Assembly: GCA_934663885.1 (NCBI GenBank)
Contig: CAKUKW010000131.1
Location: 1 to 5,967 of the forward strand
Direction: 5' to 3'
DNA from: an uncultured Tidjanibacter sp.
GTDB lineage: Bacteria; Bacteroidota; Bacteroidia; Bacteroidales; Rikenellaceae
Length of the DNA: 5,967 bases
In this document: positions 1 to 5,784 of the stretch, piece after piece
Position numbering within the stretch: the stretch's first letter is position 1
Layout: each line of letters starts with the position of its first letter
The notes under the pieces: generated by a model
Told to the model about the DNA's origin: nothing
The model's input: only the letters and a program-made list of their open reading frames with translations
Database searches by the model: none
Made by a program: the position numbers and the translations under genes

Positions 1-377
1 TGCCGACCCTGCTCCCCGGAGCGGCGTTCTTCCTCGAAATGGAGTATCCGCCCGCGAGGAAGATGATAGATGCCGGGCTGGGAGTAGCGCTCGCTACGGA
101 CTATAACCCCGGCTCCTCCCCGTCGGGCAATATGAAGCTGGTACTTTCGATAGCCTGCATAAAAATGAAAATGAATCCCCGGGAAGCCATTAACGCCGCG
201 ACACTCAACGGGGCATACGCGATGGGGCTGCATGAAACCCACGGATCTATAGCCAAAGGCAAGCGGGCCGACCTTTTTATCTCAAAACCGGTTCCTTCGC
301 TGGAATTCCTGCCTTACGCCTACGGTGTATCGTTAACCGAAAAAATGATACTCGGAGGCAAACTTCTCGATATATAA
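1..377 (+). CDS. hutI: Imidazolonepropionase, C-terminal part (5' end outside window)
   Basis: HutI hydrolyses 4-imidazolone-5-propionate to N-formimino-L-glutamate, the third step of histidine breakdown, in the cytoplasm. The reading frame is open from base 3, so the Met at 39 is internal and not a start. About 125 C-terminal residues of a protein usually near 400-420 are present. Visible family features are a PTLLPGAAFFLE segment, then ALATDYNPGSSPSGNM, whose Asp matches the conserved metal/active-site Asp of the amidohydrolase fold. After these comes the typical C-terminal stretch with AATLNGAYAMGL and GSIAKGKRADLFI, where the barrel rejoins the small beta-sandwich domain. The stop is TAA at 375-377. 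A 6-bp inverted repeat (377-395) overlaps the stop but has no U-tract, so read-through into the lipoprotein gene 54 bases downstream is possible. Other hut genes are expected to the left but cannot be seen. Confidence 0.93.
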   Translation, partial: PTLLPGAAFFLEMEYPPARKMIDAGLGVALATDYNPGSSPSGNMKLVLSIACIKMKMNPREAINAATLNGAYAMGLHETHGSIAKGKRADLFISKPVPSLEFLPYAYGVSLTEKMILGGKLLDI

Positions 378-431
378 ATACTATGCAAGAGTATTCATCG
401 TTGTAACGTAAAATCCATAACTCTGAAAATT

Positions 432-1205
432 ATGAAAAAAACAGGTTTACTAATTACGGTCATTCTGGCGTCTGTGCTGTTCATGGGCTGCAATAAAGGG
501 AACGACGACGGGAAAGACAAACAGGTCTCGCGCTGGGGTAAACCCTTGAAAACCATTGCATACTCCGATGCGAAAGGCAGTAAGGTGGAGGAGGTAACTA
601 TCTACTCTTACGACCCTCAGGGCAGGCTCTCCGGCTACAGGAAAACCTCCGAGGACGGCGTGAGGGTAAGCGAAGAAATGACCGCCAGCAAATATTCGGG
701 CGTCGAACATACTTATGAACTACATGAGTACGAATGGGCGGGAGGGCCCGTTCCCGTGGTATTCAACTACACGGACACATACGCCGACAATTCGTTCAAA
801 ATGGTGAAAAAGAGGGTCAGGACGCAGGATTCTTTCGGGTTTGCCGAGATTACCTCCTACGAATACGACGGTGACCTGCTTAAAAGCTATCACACGAAGT
901 ACGAACCGATGCCCGGTTTCCCGGAAAGCGTCATCCAGAACAAGAAGCCCAAGACCACGAGGGTGATATACCTTACGGGCATCCCGACCGAGGCAAGCTT
1001 CCCGCAGAAATCCGAAACCGACGCCCTTATCGATATGATATATATGGACCGTACCGGCAACAGGACGGGGTACTTTTGTGAGGACAAATACGGGCTGACG
1101 GAGTGGAATTACGTATATTATAACGGCTACTGCACACATTTCCGCAAAACTTCGGGCACTGAAAACAAACTCGTGAGGGTCGTTTTCTATCCGGATATTT
1201 TTTAG
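432..1205 (+). CDS. Hypothetical lipoprotein with YD-like motifs
   Basis: I do not recognise a named family. The 257-residue product begins with a lipoprotein signal peptide: MKK, a hydrophobic stretch (residues 5-18), and a lipobox ending LFMGC with Cys20 as the lipidation site. Residues 21-31 (NKGNDDGKDKQ) carry two Asp soon after the Cys. In Bacteroidota, acidic residues there favour export to the cell surface, so an outer-membrane, possibly surface-exposed location is inferred. The mature part is rich in Tyr and charged residues and looks like beta-structure. It has two short motifs resembling YD/Rhs-type repeats, YSYDPQGRLSGY (58-69) and YEYDGDLLKSY (143-153). No catalytic motif is evident. 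The ATG at 432 is favoured because the signal peptide starts there. No Shine-Dalgarno is seen, as is usual in this phylum. It lies 54 bases after hutI and could be co-transcribed, but nothing ties it to histidine use. Confidence 0.8.
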   Translation: MKKTGLLITVILASVLFMGCNKGNDDGKDKQVSRWGKPLKTIAYSDAKGSKVEEVTIYSYDPQGRLSGYRKTSEDGVRVSEEMTASKYSGVEHTYELHEYEWAGGPVPVVFNYTDTYADNSFKMVKKRVRTQDSFGFAEITSYEYDGDLLKSYHTKYEPMPGFPESVIQNKKPKTTRVIYLTGIPTEASFPQKSETDALIDMIYMDRTGNRTGYFCEDKYGLTEWNYVYYNGYCTHFRKTSGTENKLVRVVFYPDIF

Positions 1206-1304
1206 GGATCGGTTAATCGATACAGTCTTAAAAAACCGACGTGCGAGAAAGCGTTAAAAAATCGAGTGAATGAAACCGTTAAAAAACGGAGACATTTTGG
1301 TTCC

Positions 1305-1376
1305 AACCGACGCCAAGCCGAGGGCAATCATGTTTGCATGAATTGCCGAGGCGCGAAGGAGGAAGGCAAGCGTAGC
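1305..1376 (+). repeat. Hairpin-bearing dispersed repeat, copy E1
   Basis: The element runs from AACCGACGC through a hairpin to a conserved block TGCCGAG-GCGCGAAGGAGGAA and ends near GCGTAGC. The hairpin pairs GGCAATCATG (1323-1332) with CATGAATTGCC (1337-1347) around a TTTG loop, with one bulged base. The same order of blocks (AACCGAyGC, hairpin, TGCCGAGsCGCGA-GGAGGAA, GCrTAGC) occurs on the minus strand at 2982-3056. The flanks are nearly identical, but the stem sequence is different and still paired. This identifies a repeat family in this genome. Whether it is a REP/MITE-like DNA element or acts as RNA cannot be told from two copies. Confidence 0.65.
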
Positions 1377-1458
1377 ACAGCCAAAATCGGTGAAGGCCGT
1401 CCGTCTTAGGTTTCAGAACGAAGATTTAGCTTTCGAACACATCGGGGTCTTTTTTGCT

Positions 1459-1484
1459 CCACTTTTTGGACAAGCAAAAAGTGG
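1459..1484. repeat. Perfect 10-bp inverted repeat (hairpin)
   Basis: CCACTTTTTG (1459-1468) and CAAAAAGTGG (1475-1484) are exact inverted copies around a 6-base GACAAG loop. It is preceded by a T-run (1450-1455) but not followed by one on +, so it is not a classic terminator for the lipoprotein gene. A similar T-rich hairpin is, from memory, common between Bacteroidota genes. It may be part of the same composite repeat as E1. Confidence 0.6.
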
Positions 1485-1557
1485 ATAAGAAAATTGAATA
1501 TATTAACCGATCTATTTTAGAAATCTAATTGACAGCCGCCTTAGGGGCGAGAAATAA

Positions 1558-1583
1558 AAAAGGGAAACGCTTGTTTCCCTTTT
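1558..1583 (-). terminator. Intrinsic terminator of purA (probably bidirectional)
   Basis: GGGAAAC (1562-1568) pairs with GTTTCCC (1573-1579) around GCTT. The stem extends by four A-T pairs to 11 bp. On the minus strand it is followed by a T-run (complement of 1556-1561), about 37 bases past the purA stop. On + the stem ends in TTTT, so it could also stop transcription coming from the lipoprotein side. Confidence 0.85.
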
Positions 1584-1619
1584 CTATTGATAAATCCTGC
1601 TTTTTAATAAGTCCTGATA

Positions 1620-2903
1620 TCAGAATATATCCTCCAGTATTATCGTCTGCGTACGGTCGGGGCCTACCGAAAGAATGGCCGCCTTTATTCCCGTAAGCTC
1701 TTCGACTTTGCGGACGTAGGCCTGTGCATTCAGTGGAAGGTCACCGAAACTTTTCGCGGCGGAAATGTCCTCCCCCCAGCCGGGCAGCTCTATATAGATC
1801 GGCTCGCAGCGCGAATAGGCCGGTATGGTCGAAGGAATGGATTTGATCTCCTTACCGTCCAACATGTAGCCTATACATATCTTTACCGTATCGAGGCCCG
1901 ACAATACGTCGAACAGCATCAGTGACAGGTAGTTTATACCGCTAATACGGCGGGCATGGTTGATGACGACAGCATCGAGCCATCCTACCCTGCGCGGACG
2001 GCCTGTAACGGTACCGTATTCGTGGCCCCGCTCGCGTATGTATTCGGCCGTAGAGTCGTACAATTCAGTGGGGAAAGGCCCGCCGCCCACCCTGGTGGAA
2101 TATGCCTTGCAGATGCCCAGGACGTTGTCCACATATTTCGGTGCCACACCCGTATTGATGGGTACGCTGGCGGCAGTTGGACTCGATGAGGTTACATAAG
2201 GATATGTACCGTGGTCTACACAGAGCATAGTGCCCTGCGCACCCTCGAACAGTATCTTAGATCCCTTGCCTATTTCTTCGTTTATCACAACTGAAGTATC
2301 GGCTACATAACCCGCCAACTCCTTTGCGAGCGCAGCGTATTCGTTATATACTTCGTCGAAGCCGAATTCGGGAAGGCCGAGTTCCCTCAGCTCCATATTC
2401 TTCACGACGAGCGCGTCGGTCAGCCTCTCTGCGAAATATCCGGGATCGAGCAGGTCGCCCATACGTATGCCGATCCTGTTGTATTTATCGGCGTAAGCGG
2501 GGCCTATACCTTTTTTGGTCGTGCCTATCTGCTTGCCGCCCTTCATATCCTCATAAGCGCCGTCGAGGGCAATGTGGTAAGGCATTACCACACCCGCGCG
2601 GTCTGAAATAACAAGACGGAAATCGGTTACCCCCTTATCCCTCAGCACTTGCAGCTCGGAGACCACGGCCTTGGGGTTGACGACCATGCCGTTGGCCATG
2701 ACATTAAGTATCCGGGGGTTGAAAATGCCCGAGGGAATAGTTTGCAACGCGAATTTCCTGCCTCCGAAAGCTATCGTATGGCCCGCGTTGTTACCGCCCT
2801 GGTAACGGACTACCACATCGGCCGCCTGGGCATAATAATCGGTAACTTTACCTTTGCCTTCGTCGCCCCACTGGGTGCCGACTATGACCAATCTTTTTCC
2901 CAT
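1620..2903 (-). CDS. purA: Adenylosuccinate synthetase
   Basis: PurA condenses IMP and L-aspartate with GTP hydrolysis to adenylosuccinate, the first committed step from IMP to AMP, in the cytoplasm as a homodimer. The protein is 427 residues, normal for the family (about 425-432). Visible hallmarks are GTQWGDEGKGK at residues 9-19, with catalytic Asp14 and the nucleotide-binding glycine loop, and GGNNAGHT at 36-43, with catalytic His42. Further along are KKGIGPAYADK, FEGAQGTMLCVDHGTYPYVTSS and GTVTGRPRRVGWLD. The frame is open further upstream to an ATG at 2954, but those 17 extra residues have no counterpart in the family. The ATG at 2903 (MGKRLVIVGTQ) aligns with the universal PurA N-terminus and is chosen. 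No Shine-Dalgarno is seen. purB lies upstream on the same strand, 208 bases away, and a strong terminator follows purA. Confidence 0.97.
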   Translation of the reverse strand: MGKRLVIVGTQWGDEGKGKVTDYYAQAADVVVRYQGGNNAGHTIAFGGRKFALQTIPSGIFNPRILNVMANGMVVNPKAVVSELQVLRDKGVTDFRLVISDRAGVVMPYHIALDGAYEDMKGGKQIGTTKKGIGPAYADKYNRIGIRMGDLLDPGYFAERLTDALVVKNMELRELGLPEFGFDEVYNEYAALAKELAGYVADTSVVINEEIGKGSKILFEGAQGTMLCVDHGTYPYVTSSSPTAASVPINTGVAPKYVDNVLGICKAYSTRVGGGPFPTELYDSTAEYIRERGHEYGTVTGRPRRVGWLDAVVINHARRISGINYLSLMLFDVLSGLDTVKICIGYMLDGKEIKSIPSTIPAYSRCEPIYIELPGWGEDISAAKSFGDLPLNAQAYVRKVEELTGIKAAILSVGPDRTQTIILEDIF

Positions 2904-2952
2904 TTGTATAGTATTAATTAAGGGCTTTTCAAAATCAGGGTTTTCAACGCAC

Positions 2953-3088
2953 ACGAGGTTTTTAAACCGGAGTTTAATCCCGCTATGCGGTCTTTTCCTC
3001 CTCGCGGCTCGGCAGAGTAGATAAATTTACTCTGCTCTCACTCCGCAGCATCGGTTCTCAAATAGTAAATGAGGATTTAAAAACGGAG
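2953..3088. repeat. Imperfect 20-base direct repeats flanking E2
   Basis: On +, 2953-2972 (ACGAGGTTTTTAAACCGGAG) and 3069-3088 (ATGAGGATTTAAAAACGGAG) match at 16 of 20 positions in the same orientation. They bracket the E2 hairpin element. At this length and divergence they are more likely element ends or repeated modules than a fresh target-site duplication. Confidence 0.5.
2982..3056 (-). repeat. Hairpin-bearing dispersed repeat, copy E2, between purB and purA
   Basis: Read on the minus strand, this is the second copy of the E1 family: AACCGATGC, a hairpin, TGCCGAGCCGCGAGGAGGAA, then GCATAGC. The hairpin is GCAGAGTA (3012-3019 on +) with TACTCTGC (3028-3035), a perfect 8-bp stem with an 8-base loop. 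A small second hairpin CCGC-TAT-GCGG (2980-2990) overlaps the end. The element sits in the purB-purA spacer in the direction of transcription, so it would be part of any purB-purA mRNA. The loop side is not followed by a U-tract, so it is not an obvious terminator. Confidence 0.65.
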
Positions 3089-3111
3089 CGTAACGCGGAA
3101 AACACGATTTT

Positions 3112-4416
3112 TCAAAAGTCCTGTTTTATTCCTGATTTTTCGTAAATATATTCAACATTCTTCATGTAATAATCGAGGGTAAAGCAATCTTCGAGCTCCT
3201 GCGGGGTTAGATGCTTCGTCACCTGCGGCGTCTGGCCGAGCAACTCCTTGTAATCCCTCTTTTCCGCCATCGCTCTCATAGCCACCCCCTGGACGGTATC
3301 GTAAGCCTGCTCCCTCGAAAGTCCCTTACTGATGAGCGCGTTCATTACCCTCTGTGCGAATATCACGCCGCGGGTACGGTATATATTCTCCAGCATCACA
3401 TCCTCGAAAACGGTCAGGTTTTCCAGTATGCCCTTAAAGCGTACGAGCATATAATCGAGCAGCGCCGTCGCGTCCGGAAGTATTATGCGCTCCGTAGCCG
3501 AATGCGAAATATCCCTCTCGTGCCACAGCGCTACGTTCTCGTATGCCGTCACCATATACCCGCGCATAACCCTGGCGCAGCCCGTGATGTTCTCGCTGCT
3601 GACGGGATTGCGCTTGTGGGGCATGGCACTCGAGCCCTTCTGTTTCTTGCCGAAGGCCTCTTCTACCTCGTGTACCTCCGTACGCTGCAGGTTGCGCACT
3701 TCGAAAGCCATCTGCTCCAGCGTGGCGGCAATGACGGCCAGTGTAGCCATATAGTAGGCGTGGCGGTCGCGCTGGATCACCTGCGTCGAAACGTTGGCGC
3801 TCGCGATGCCGAGCTTTTCGCAGACGTATTCCTGAATAAAAGGAGGTATGTTGGCGTAATTGCCCACCGCCCCGCTCAGCTTGCCGACCTCGACGTCTGC
3901 CGCGGCCCTGTCAAAACGGTCCAGGTTACGCTTCATCTCCTCGTGCCACAGTACCCATTTCAGGCCGAAACTTGTGATATCGGCATGGATTCCGTGGGTG
4001 CGCCCTATGGCCGGAGTATCCTTAAAGCGCAGGGCCTGCCGGCGAAGCACCTCCATAAATTCCTCTATATCCTTACGCAGGATCCCGTTGGCCTGTTTCA
4101 ACAGGTAGCCGTTTGCGGTATCGACCACATCGGTGCTCGTGAGGCCGTAATGCACCCATTTACGCTCCTCACCGAGCGTTTCACTAACCGCGCGCGTAAA
4201 AGCCACGACGTCGTGATGGGTTTCGGCTTCGATCTCCTTTATGCGGCCGATGTCGAAACCGGCTTTATCCCACAGCTCTTTGACATCCTTTGCCGGTATA
4301 ACACCCATTTCACTCCATGCCTCCGCAGCAAGTATCTCGACTTTAAGGTAGGCCTCGAACTTGCGGCGCTCTGTCCACACCTCGCGCATAACGGGCCTGC
4401 TGTATCTCTCGATCAT
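3112..4416 (-). CDS. purB: Adenylosuccinate lyase
   Basis: PurB cleaves adenylosuccinate to AMP and fumarate, and SAICAR to AICAR and fumarate. It therefore serves both IMP synthesis and the AMP branch, as a cytoplasmic homotetramer. The 434-residue product is close to the Bacillus subtilis type (about 431) and resembles it throughout, as I recall that sequence. The N-terminus is MIERYSRP, and other hallmarks are [17 protein letters not shown] [13 protein letters not shown] with His68, [10 protein letters not shown] (91-100), GRTHGIHAD with catalytic His141, and the fumarate-lyase signature [11 protein letters not shown] (261-271) carrying the catalytic Ser loop. The frame extends 4 codons upstream to a TTG at 4428. 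The ATG at 4416 is preferred because it gives the conserved N-terminus. purA lies downstream on the same strand. A possible -7 box lies about 54 bases upstream of the start. Confidence 0.97.
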   Translation of the reverse strand: MIERYSRPVMREVWTERRKFEAYLKVEILAAEAWSEMGVIPAKDVKELWDKAGFDIGRIKEIEAETHHDVVAFTRAVSETLGEERKWVHYGLTSTDVVDTANGYLLKQANGILRKDIEEFMEVLRRQALRFKDTPAIGRTHGIHADITSFGLKWVLWHEEMKRNLDRFDRAAADVEVGKLSGAVGNYANIPPFIQEYVCEKLGIASANVSTQVIQRDRHAYYMATLAVIAATLEQMAFEVRNLQRTEVHEVEEAFGKKQKGSSAMPHKRNPVSSENITGCARVMRGYMVTAYENVALWHERDISHSATERIILPDATALLDYMLVRFKGILENLTVFEDVMLENIYRTRGVIFAQRVMNALISKGLSREQAYDTVQGVAMRAMAEKRDYKELLGQTPQVTKHLTPQELEDCFTLDYYMKNVEYIYEKSGIKQDF

Positions 4417-4451
4417 ATTATTTATCAAAAAGTTATCTCAGTATATAGCTC

Positions 4452-4477
4452 TGCGCTCGGCGCAACATACAAAGATA
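4452..4477 (-). promoter_or_regulatory. Possible purB -7 box and leader hairpin
   Basis: On the minus strand 4477-4470 reads TATCTTTG, an exact TAnnTTTG -7 box of the Bacteroidota type. No clear TTG is found at the expected -33 distance, so the promoter call is weak. Just downstream the leader contains a small perfect hairpin, TGCGC (4452-4456) with GCGCA (4460-4464) on +. The leader to the ATG at 4416 would be roughly 45 bases. No purine riboswitch core is recognised. Confidence 0.35.
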
Positions 4478-4534
4478 CCATTTCTCATCATAATATTCCT
4501 CTCCCCGGCGGACAGATATTAACATTCTATCAAA

Positions 4535-4564
4535 AGAAGAGGGAAACTGCCGTCTCCCTCTTCT
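4535..4564 (-). terminator. Intrinsic terminator upstream of purB
   Basis: AGAAGAGGGAAAC (4535-4547) pairs with GTCTCCCTCTTCT (4552-4564) around TGCC, a 13-position stem with one A-C mismatch. On the minus strand it is followed by TTTTG. It would insulate purB from transcription arriving from the 115-residue gene or from whatever once lay at 4585-4924. Confidence 0.65.
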
Positions 4565-4584
4565 ATAAACTGTAATCAGCCCTT

Positions 4585-4924
4585 TATTCATAATTCTCAA
4601 TGACCTTATAGTATCTCACAACACCGAAGCGCGTATATGTAAAAGTCCTGTTGCAGCAGCAACGTAAACACTTCGTACGTACACCTCTTTGGCCCATACA
4701 AATAATTCTTGGTTTCCGGTATATGATATACGGTAGGGTTTACATTTCAGTTTTTCTTGTCCATCCGGCCCCTTTGCATTTCTTAATATTGGCGGGTAAG
4801 CGATCTTCCTACGTTCGTTTAAGCCCCAAAAAATCCCGCCCGGGAGCGTCTTCCTCGACCGGACAGGATTCTTTTTAGGGAGTGCCTCCAGCAAACAGGA
4901 TGACCTCCGCTATATGGAGGCACG
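4585..4924. other. Unassigned region, possible decayed gene or dispersed repeat
   Basis: About 340 bases lie between the terminator at 4535-4564 and the 115-residue gene. On the minus strand all three frames are open over overlapping stretches, ending at 4616, 4606 and 4584. None starts well, and none continues as a recognisable protein. One frame ends RFGVVRYYKVIENYE at a TAA (4584-4586) 20 bases before the terminator; another ends DFYIYALRCCEIL. That could be the frameshifted end of a dead gene. Two palindromes also lie here: GTTGC-AGCA-GCAAC (4650-4663) and CCGGTATATGATATACGG (4716-4733). A short GC stem with a 6-T tail on the minus strand (4828-4845) could be a weak terminator. The stretch is A/T-richer than the nearby genes. 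Confidence 0.4.
4882..4923 (-). repeat. Inverted repeat just after the 115-residue gene
   Basis: GTGCCTCCA (4882-4890) and TGGAGGCAC (4915-4923) form an exact 9-bp inverted repeat with a 24-base spacer, starting one base after the stop codon. A second CCTCC (4904-4908) in the spacer can compete for the same GGAGG (4916-4920), so two alternative hairpins are possible. On the minus strand no T-run follows directly, so this may be an mRNA 3'-end structure or weak terminator and not a classic intrinsic one. Confidence 0.5.
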
Positions 4925-5272
4925 TTACCACCCGTGCCTGCCGTGGGGGCCATAAGGGCCGCGGGGACCTTCACCCATACCGCGGAACTCCTCCCCCCCG
5001 AAACGACCGTCACAACGGAAATCCTTCTCCTCCGGAGCATACTCTTTCCATTTCTCCATAAAAGCCTTACGGTCGCCGTGAAGCTTGGTGTGGGCCTCTT
5101 TCATTTCATCGAAAATTGTGGCGAATTCCTTCTTCATCTCAGCCGGATATTCCCTACCCTTCTCGCCGTACATTATTTCAAAGGCATCCTCTCCGGTCAT
5201 CTTTTCCTTCGCCCACTGGAAAAACCTTCCGTGAAAGGCATGTCCCCTGAAATTCTTTTTTGTATTGTCCAT
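4925..5272 (-). CDS. Hypothetical small His/Gly-rich protein
   Basis: I do not recognise this family. The 115-residue product has no signal peptide or membrane segment, so it is probably cytoplasmic. Residues 1-88 are highly charged and look alpha-helical, rich in Lys, Glu, Phe and Met, with segments such as FFQWAKEKMTGEDAF (17-31) and EFATIFDEMKEAHTKLHGD (49-67). The C-terminal 25 or so residues turn Gly/Arg/His/Pro-rich (RGPYGPHGRHGW). His residues at both ends (HAFHG, residues 11-15; GPHGRHGW, 108-115) could bind metal, but no defined site is seen. The start is the ATG at 5272, behind an A/T-rich leader without Shine-Dalgarno; one base of uncertainty remains because of an adjacent A-run. 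It stands alone: purB is about 500 bases downstream behind a terminator, and the tRNA upstream is on the other strand. Codon choice is GC-rich like purA and purB, which supports a real gene. Confidence 0.7.
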   Translation of the reverse strand: MDNTKKNFRGHAFHGRFFQWAKEKMTGEDAFEIMYGEKGREYPAEMKKEFATIFDEMKEAHTKLHGDRKAFMEKWKEYAPEEKDFRCDGRFGGEEFRGMGEGPRGPYGPHGRHGW

Positions 5273-5590
5273 AATAAAAAAATTTAATCGGTTATTGAAT
5301 TTTCATTTTTAAGCGGGCGCCTTCAGGCCCGCCTTCATACTTTCAGACGATTCAACTCCGGGGAAATTTTAAAGAGGCTGCTTTTTTTCGCCAAATGTCC
5401 GCAAAACAAGCAAGTATAAAGCCATACAGGCTGTTAACCAACTTATTACACCGCCTTCAGAAGCCAATAAAAAACAGAAAATATCTTCTCATAAAAACCT
5501 CGTTTAAAATTAATTGCAAATACTCCCATATCATATCCAGGTGCAAAAAAATTAATCCGGTAAAATAATCCTCATTTAGAAAAATAAATA
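5273..5590. other. Intergenic region with leader of the 115-residue gene
   Basis: This region lies between the start of the 115-residue gene and the tRNA promoter. No longer gene is seen. On the minus strand, TATACTTG (5418-5411) is one mismatch from the TAnnTTTG box, and a TTG lies 20 bases upstream (5441-5439), giving a possible promoter. The resulting leader of about 130 bases contains a hairpin, GCGGGC (5313-5318) with GCCCGC (5327-5332). It also contains a 9-codon frame MKAGLKAPA (5338 to 5309) that spans this hairpin. The stretch from about 5450 to 5590 is A/T-rich and shows nothing I can name. Confidence 0.4.
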
Positions 5591-5591
5591 T

Positions 5592-5622
5592 TTTGGATGA
5601 TAATTCAATTTGATTATATTTG
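5592..5622 (+). promoter_or_regulatory. Bacteroidota-type promoter of tRNA-Ser
   Basis: TTTG at 5592-5595 and TATATTTG at 5615-5622 are separated by exactly 19 bases. This is a full match to the -33 TTTG / -7 TAnnTTTG consensus for the Bacteroidota primary sigma factor. Transcription would begin near 5628-5632, about 30 bases before the mature tRNA 5' end. Confidence 0.85.
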
Positions 5623-5660
5623 CATCCGCTTAAGTTCTTATTGAATTTGAGCCACGGCTC

Positions 5661-5747
5661 GGAGGGATGGGTGAGTGGCTGAAACCACCAGTTTGCTAAA
5701 CTGACGTACTCGCAAGGGTACCGGGGGTTCGAATCCCCCTTCCTCCG
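5661..5747 (+). tRNA. tRNA-Ser (anticodon GCU)
   Basis: This class II tRNA of 87 bases reads AGC and AGU serine codons. The acceptor stem GGAGGGA (5661-5667) pairs with TTCCTCC (5740-5746), with one G-U pair, and the discriminator base is G5747. The anticodon loop is TTGCTAA (5693-5699) with GCT at 5695-5697. The long variable arm, GTACTC-GCAA-GGGTAC, is typical of serine tRNAs. The T arm is GGGGG-TTCGAAT-CCCCC (5723-5739). The first anticodon-stem pair (C5688-A5704) is mismatched, while the other four pair. The 3' CCA is not encoded (CAA follows) and must be added enzymatically. It has its own promoter and terminator, so it is a single-gene transcript. Confidence 0.96.
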
Positions 5748-5784
5748 CAATATTTATAAAATAATGCCCTACAGGGCTGTTATG

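Larger units (their letters stand above)
1206..1619. other. Intergenic region with repeats, no gene
   Basis: This 414-base gap lies between the convergent lipoprotein gene and purA. No convincing coding frame is seen on either strand. It holds three TTAAAAAA-type tracts (1228-1289), the hairpin repeat E1 (1305-1376), a perfect 10-bp stem hairpin (1459-1484), and the purA terminator (1558-1583). No U-tract terminator is evident directly after the lipoprotein stop. Confidence 0.7.

Noticed and set aside
1323..1347. E1 hairpin as terminator of the lipoprotein gene
   Set aside because: No T-run follows, the stem has a bulge, it lies over 100 bases past the stop, and its flanks recur in E2, which points to a repeat element.
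2904..2954. Longer PurA beginning at the ATG at 2954
   Set aside because: The extra 17 residues match nothing in the PurA family and run toward the E2 flank; MGKRLVIVGTQWGDEGKGK is the conserved start.
4417..4428. Longer PurB beginning at a TTG at 4428
   Set aside because: The ATG at 4416 gives the conserved MIERYSRP start, and the four extra codons are A/T-rich leader sequence.
4429..4480. Purine riboswitch in the purB leader
   Set aside because: The leader is too short, and neither the conserved junction bases nor a three-way stem arrangement is visible; only a 5-bp hairpin is present.
3211..4575. 454-residue plus-strand frame antisense to purB
   Set aside because: It is a shadow of the purB codons, has no family features, and purB itself is unambiguous.
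4934..5287. 117-residue plus-strand frame opposite the small His/Gly-rich gene
   Set aside because: It starts at a GTG within the opposing gene and mirrors its codon pattern; the minus-strand product has the more plausible composition and start context.
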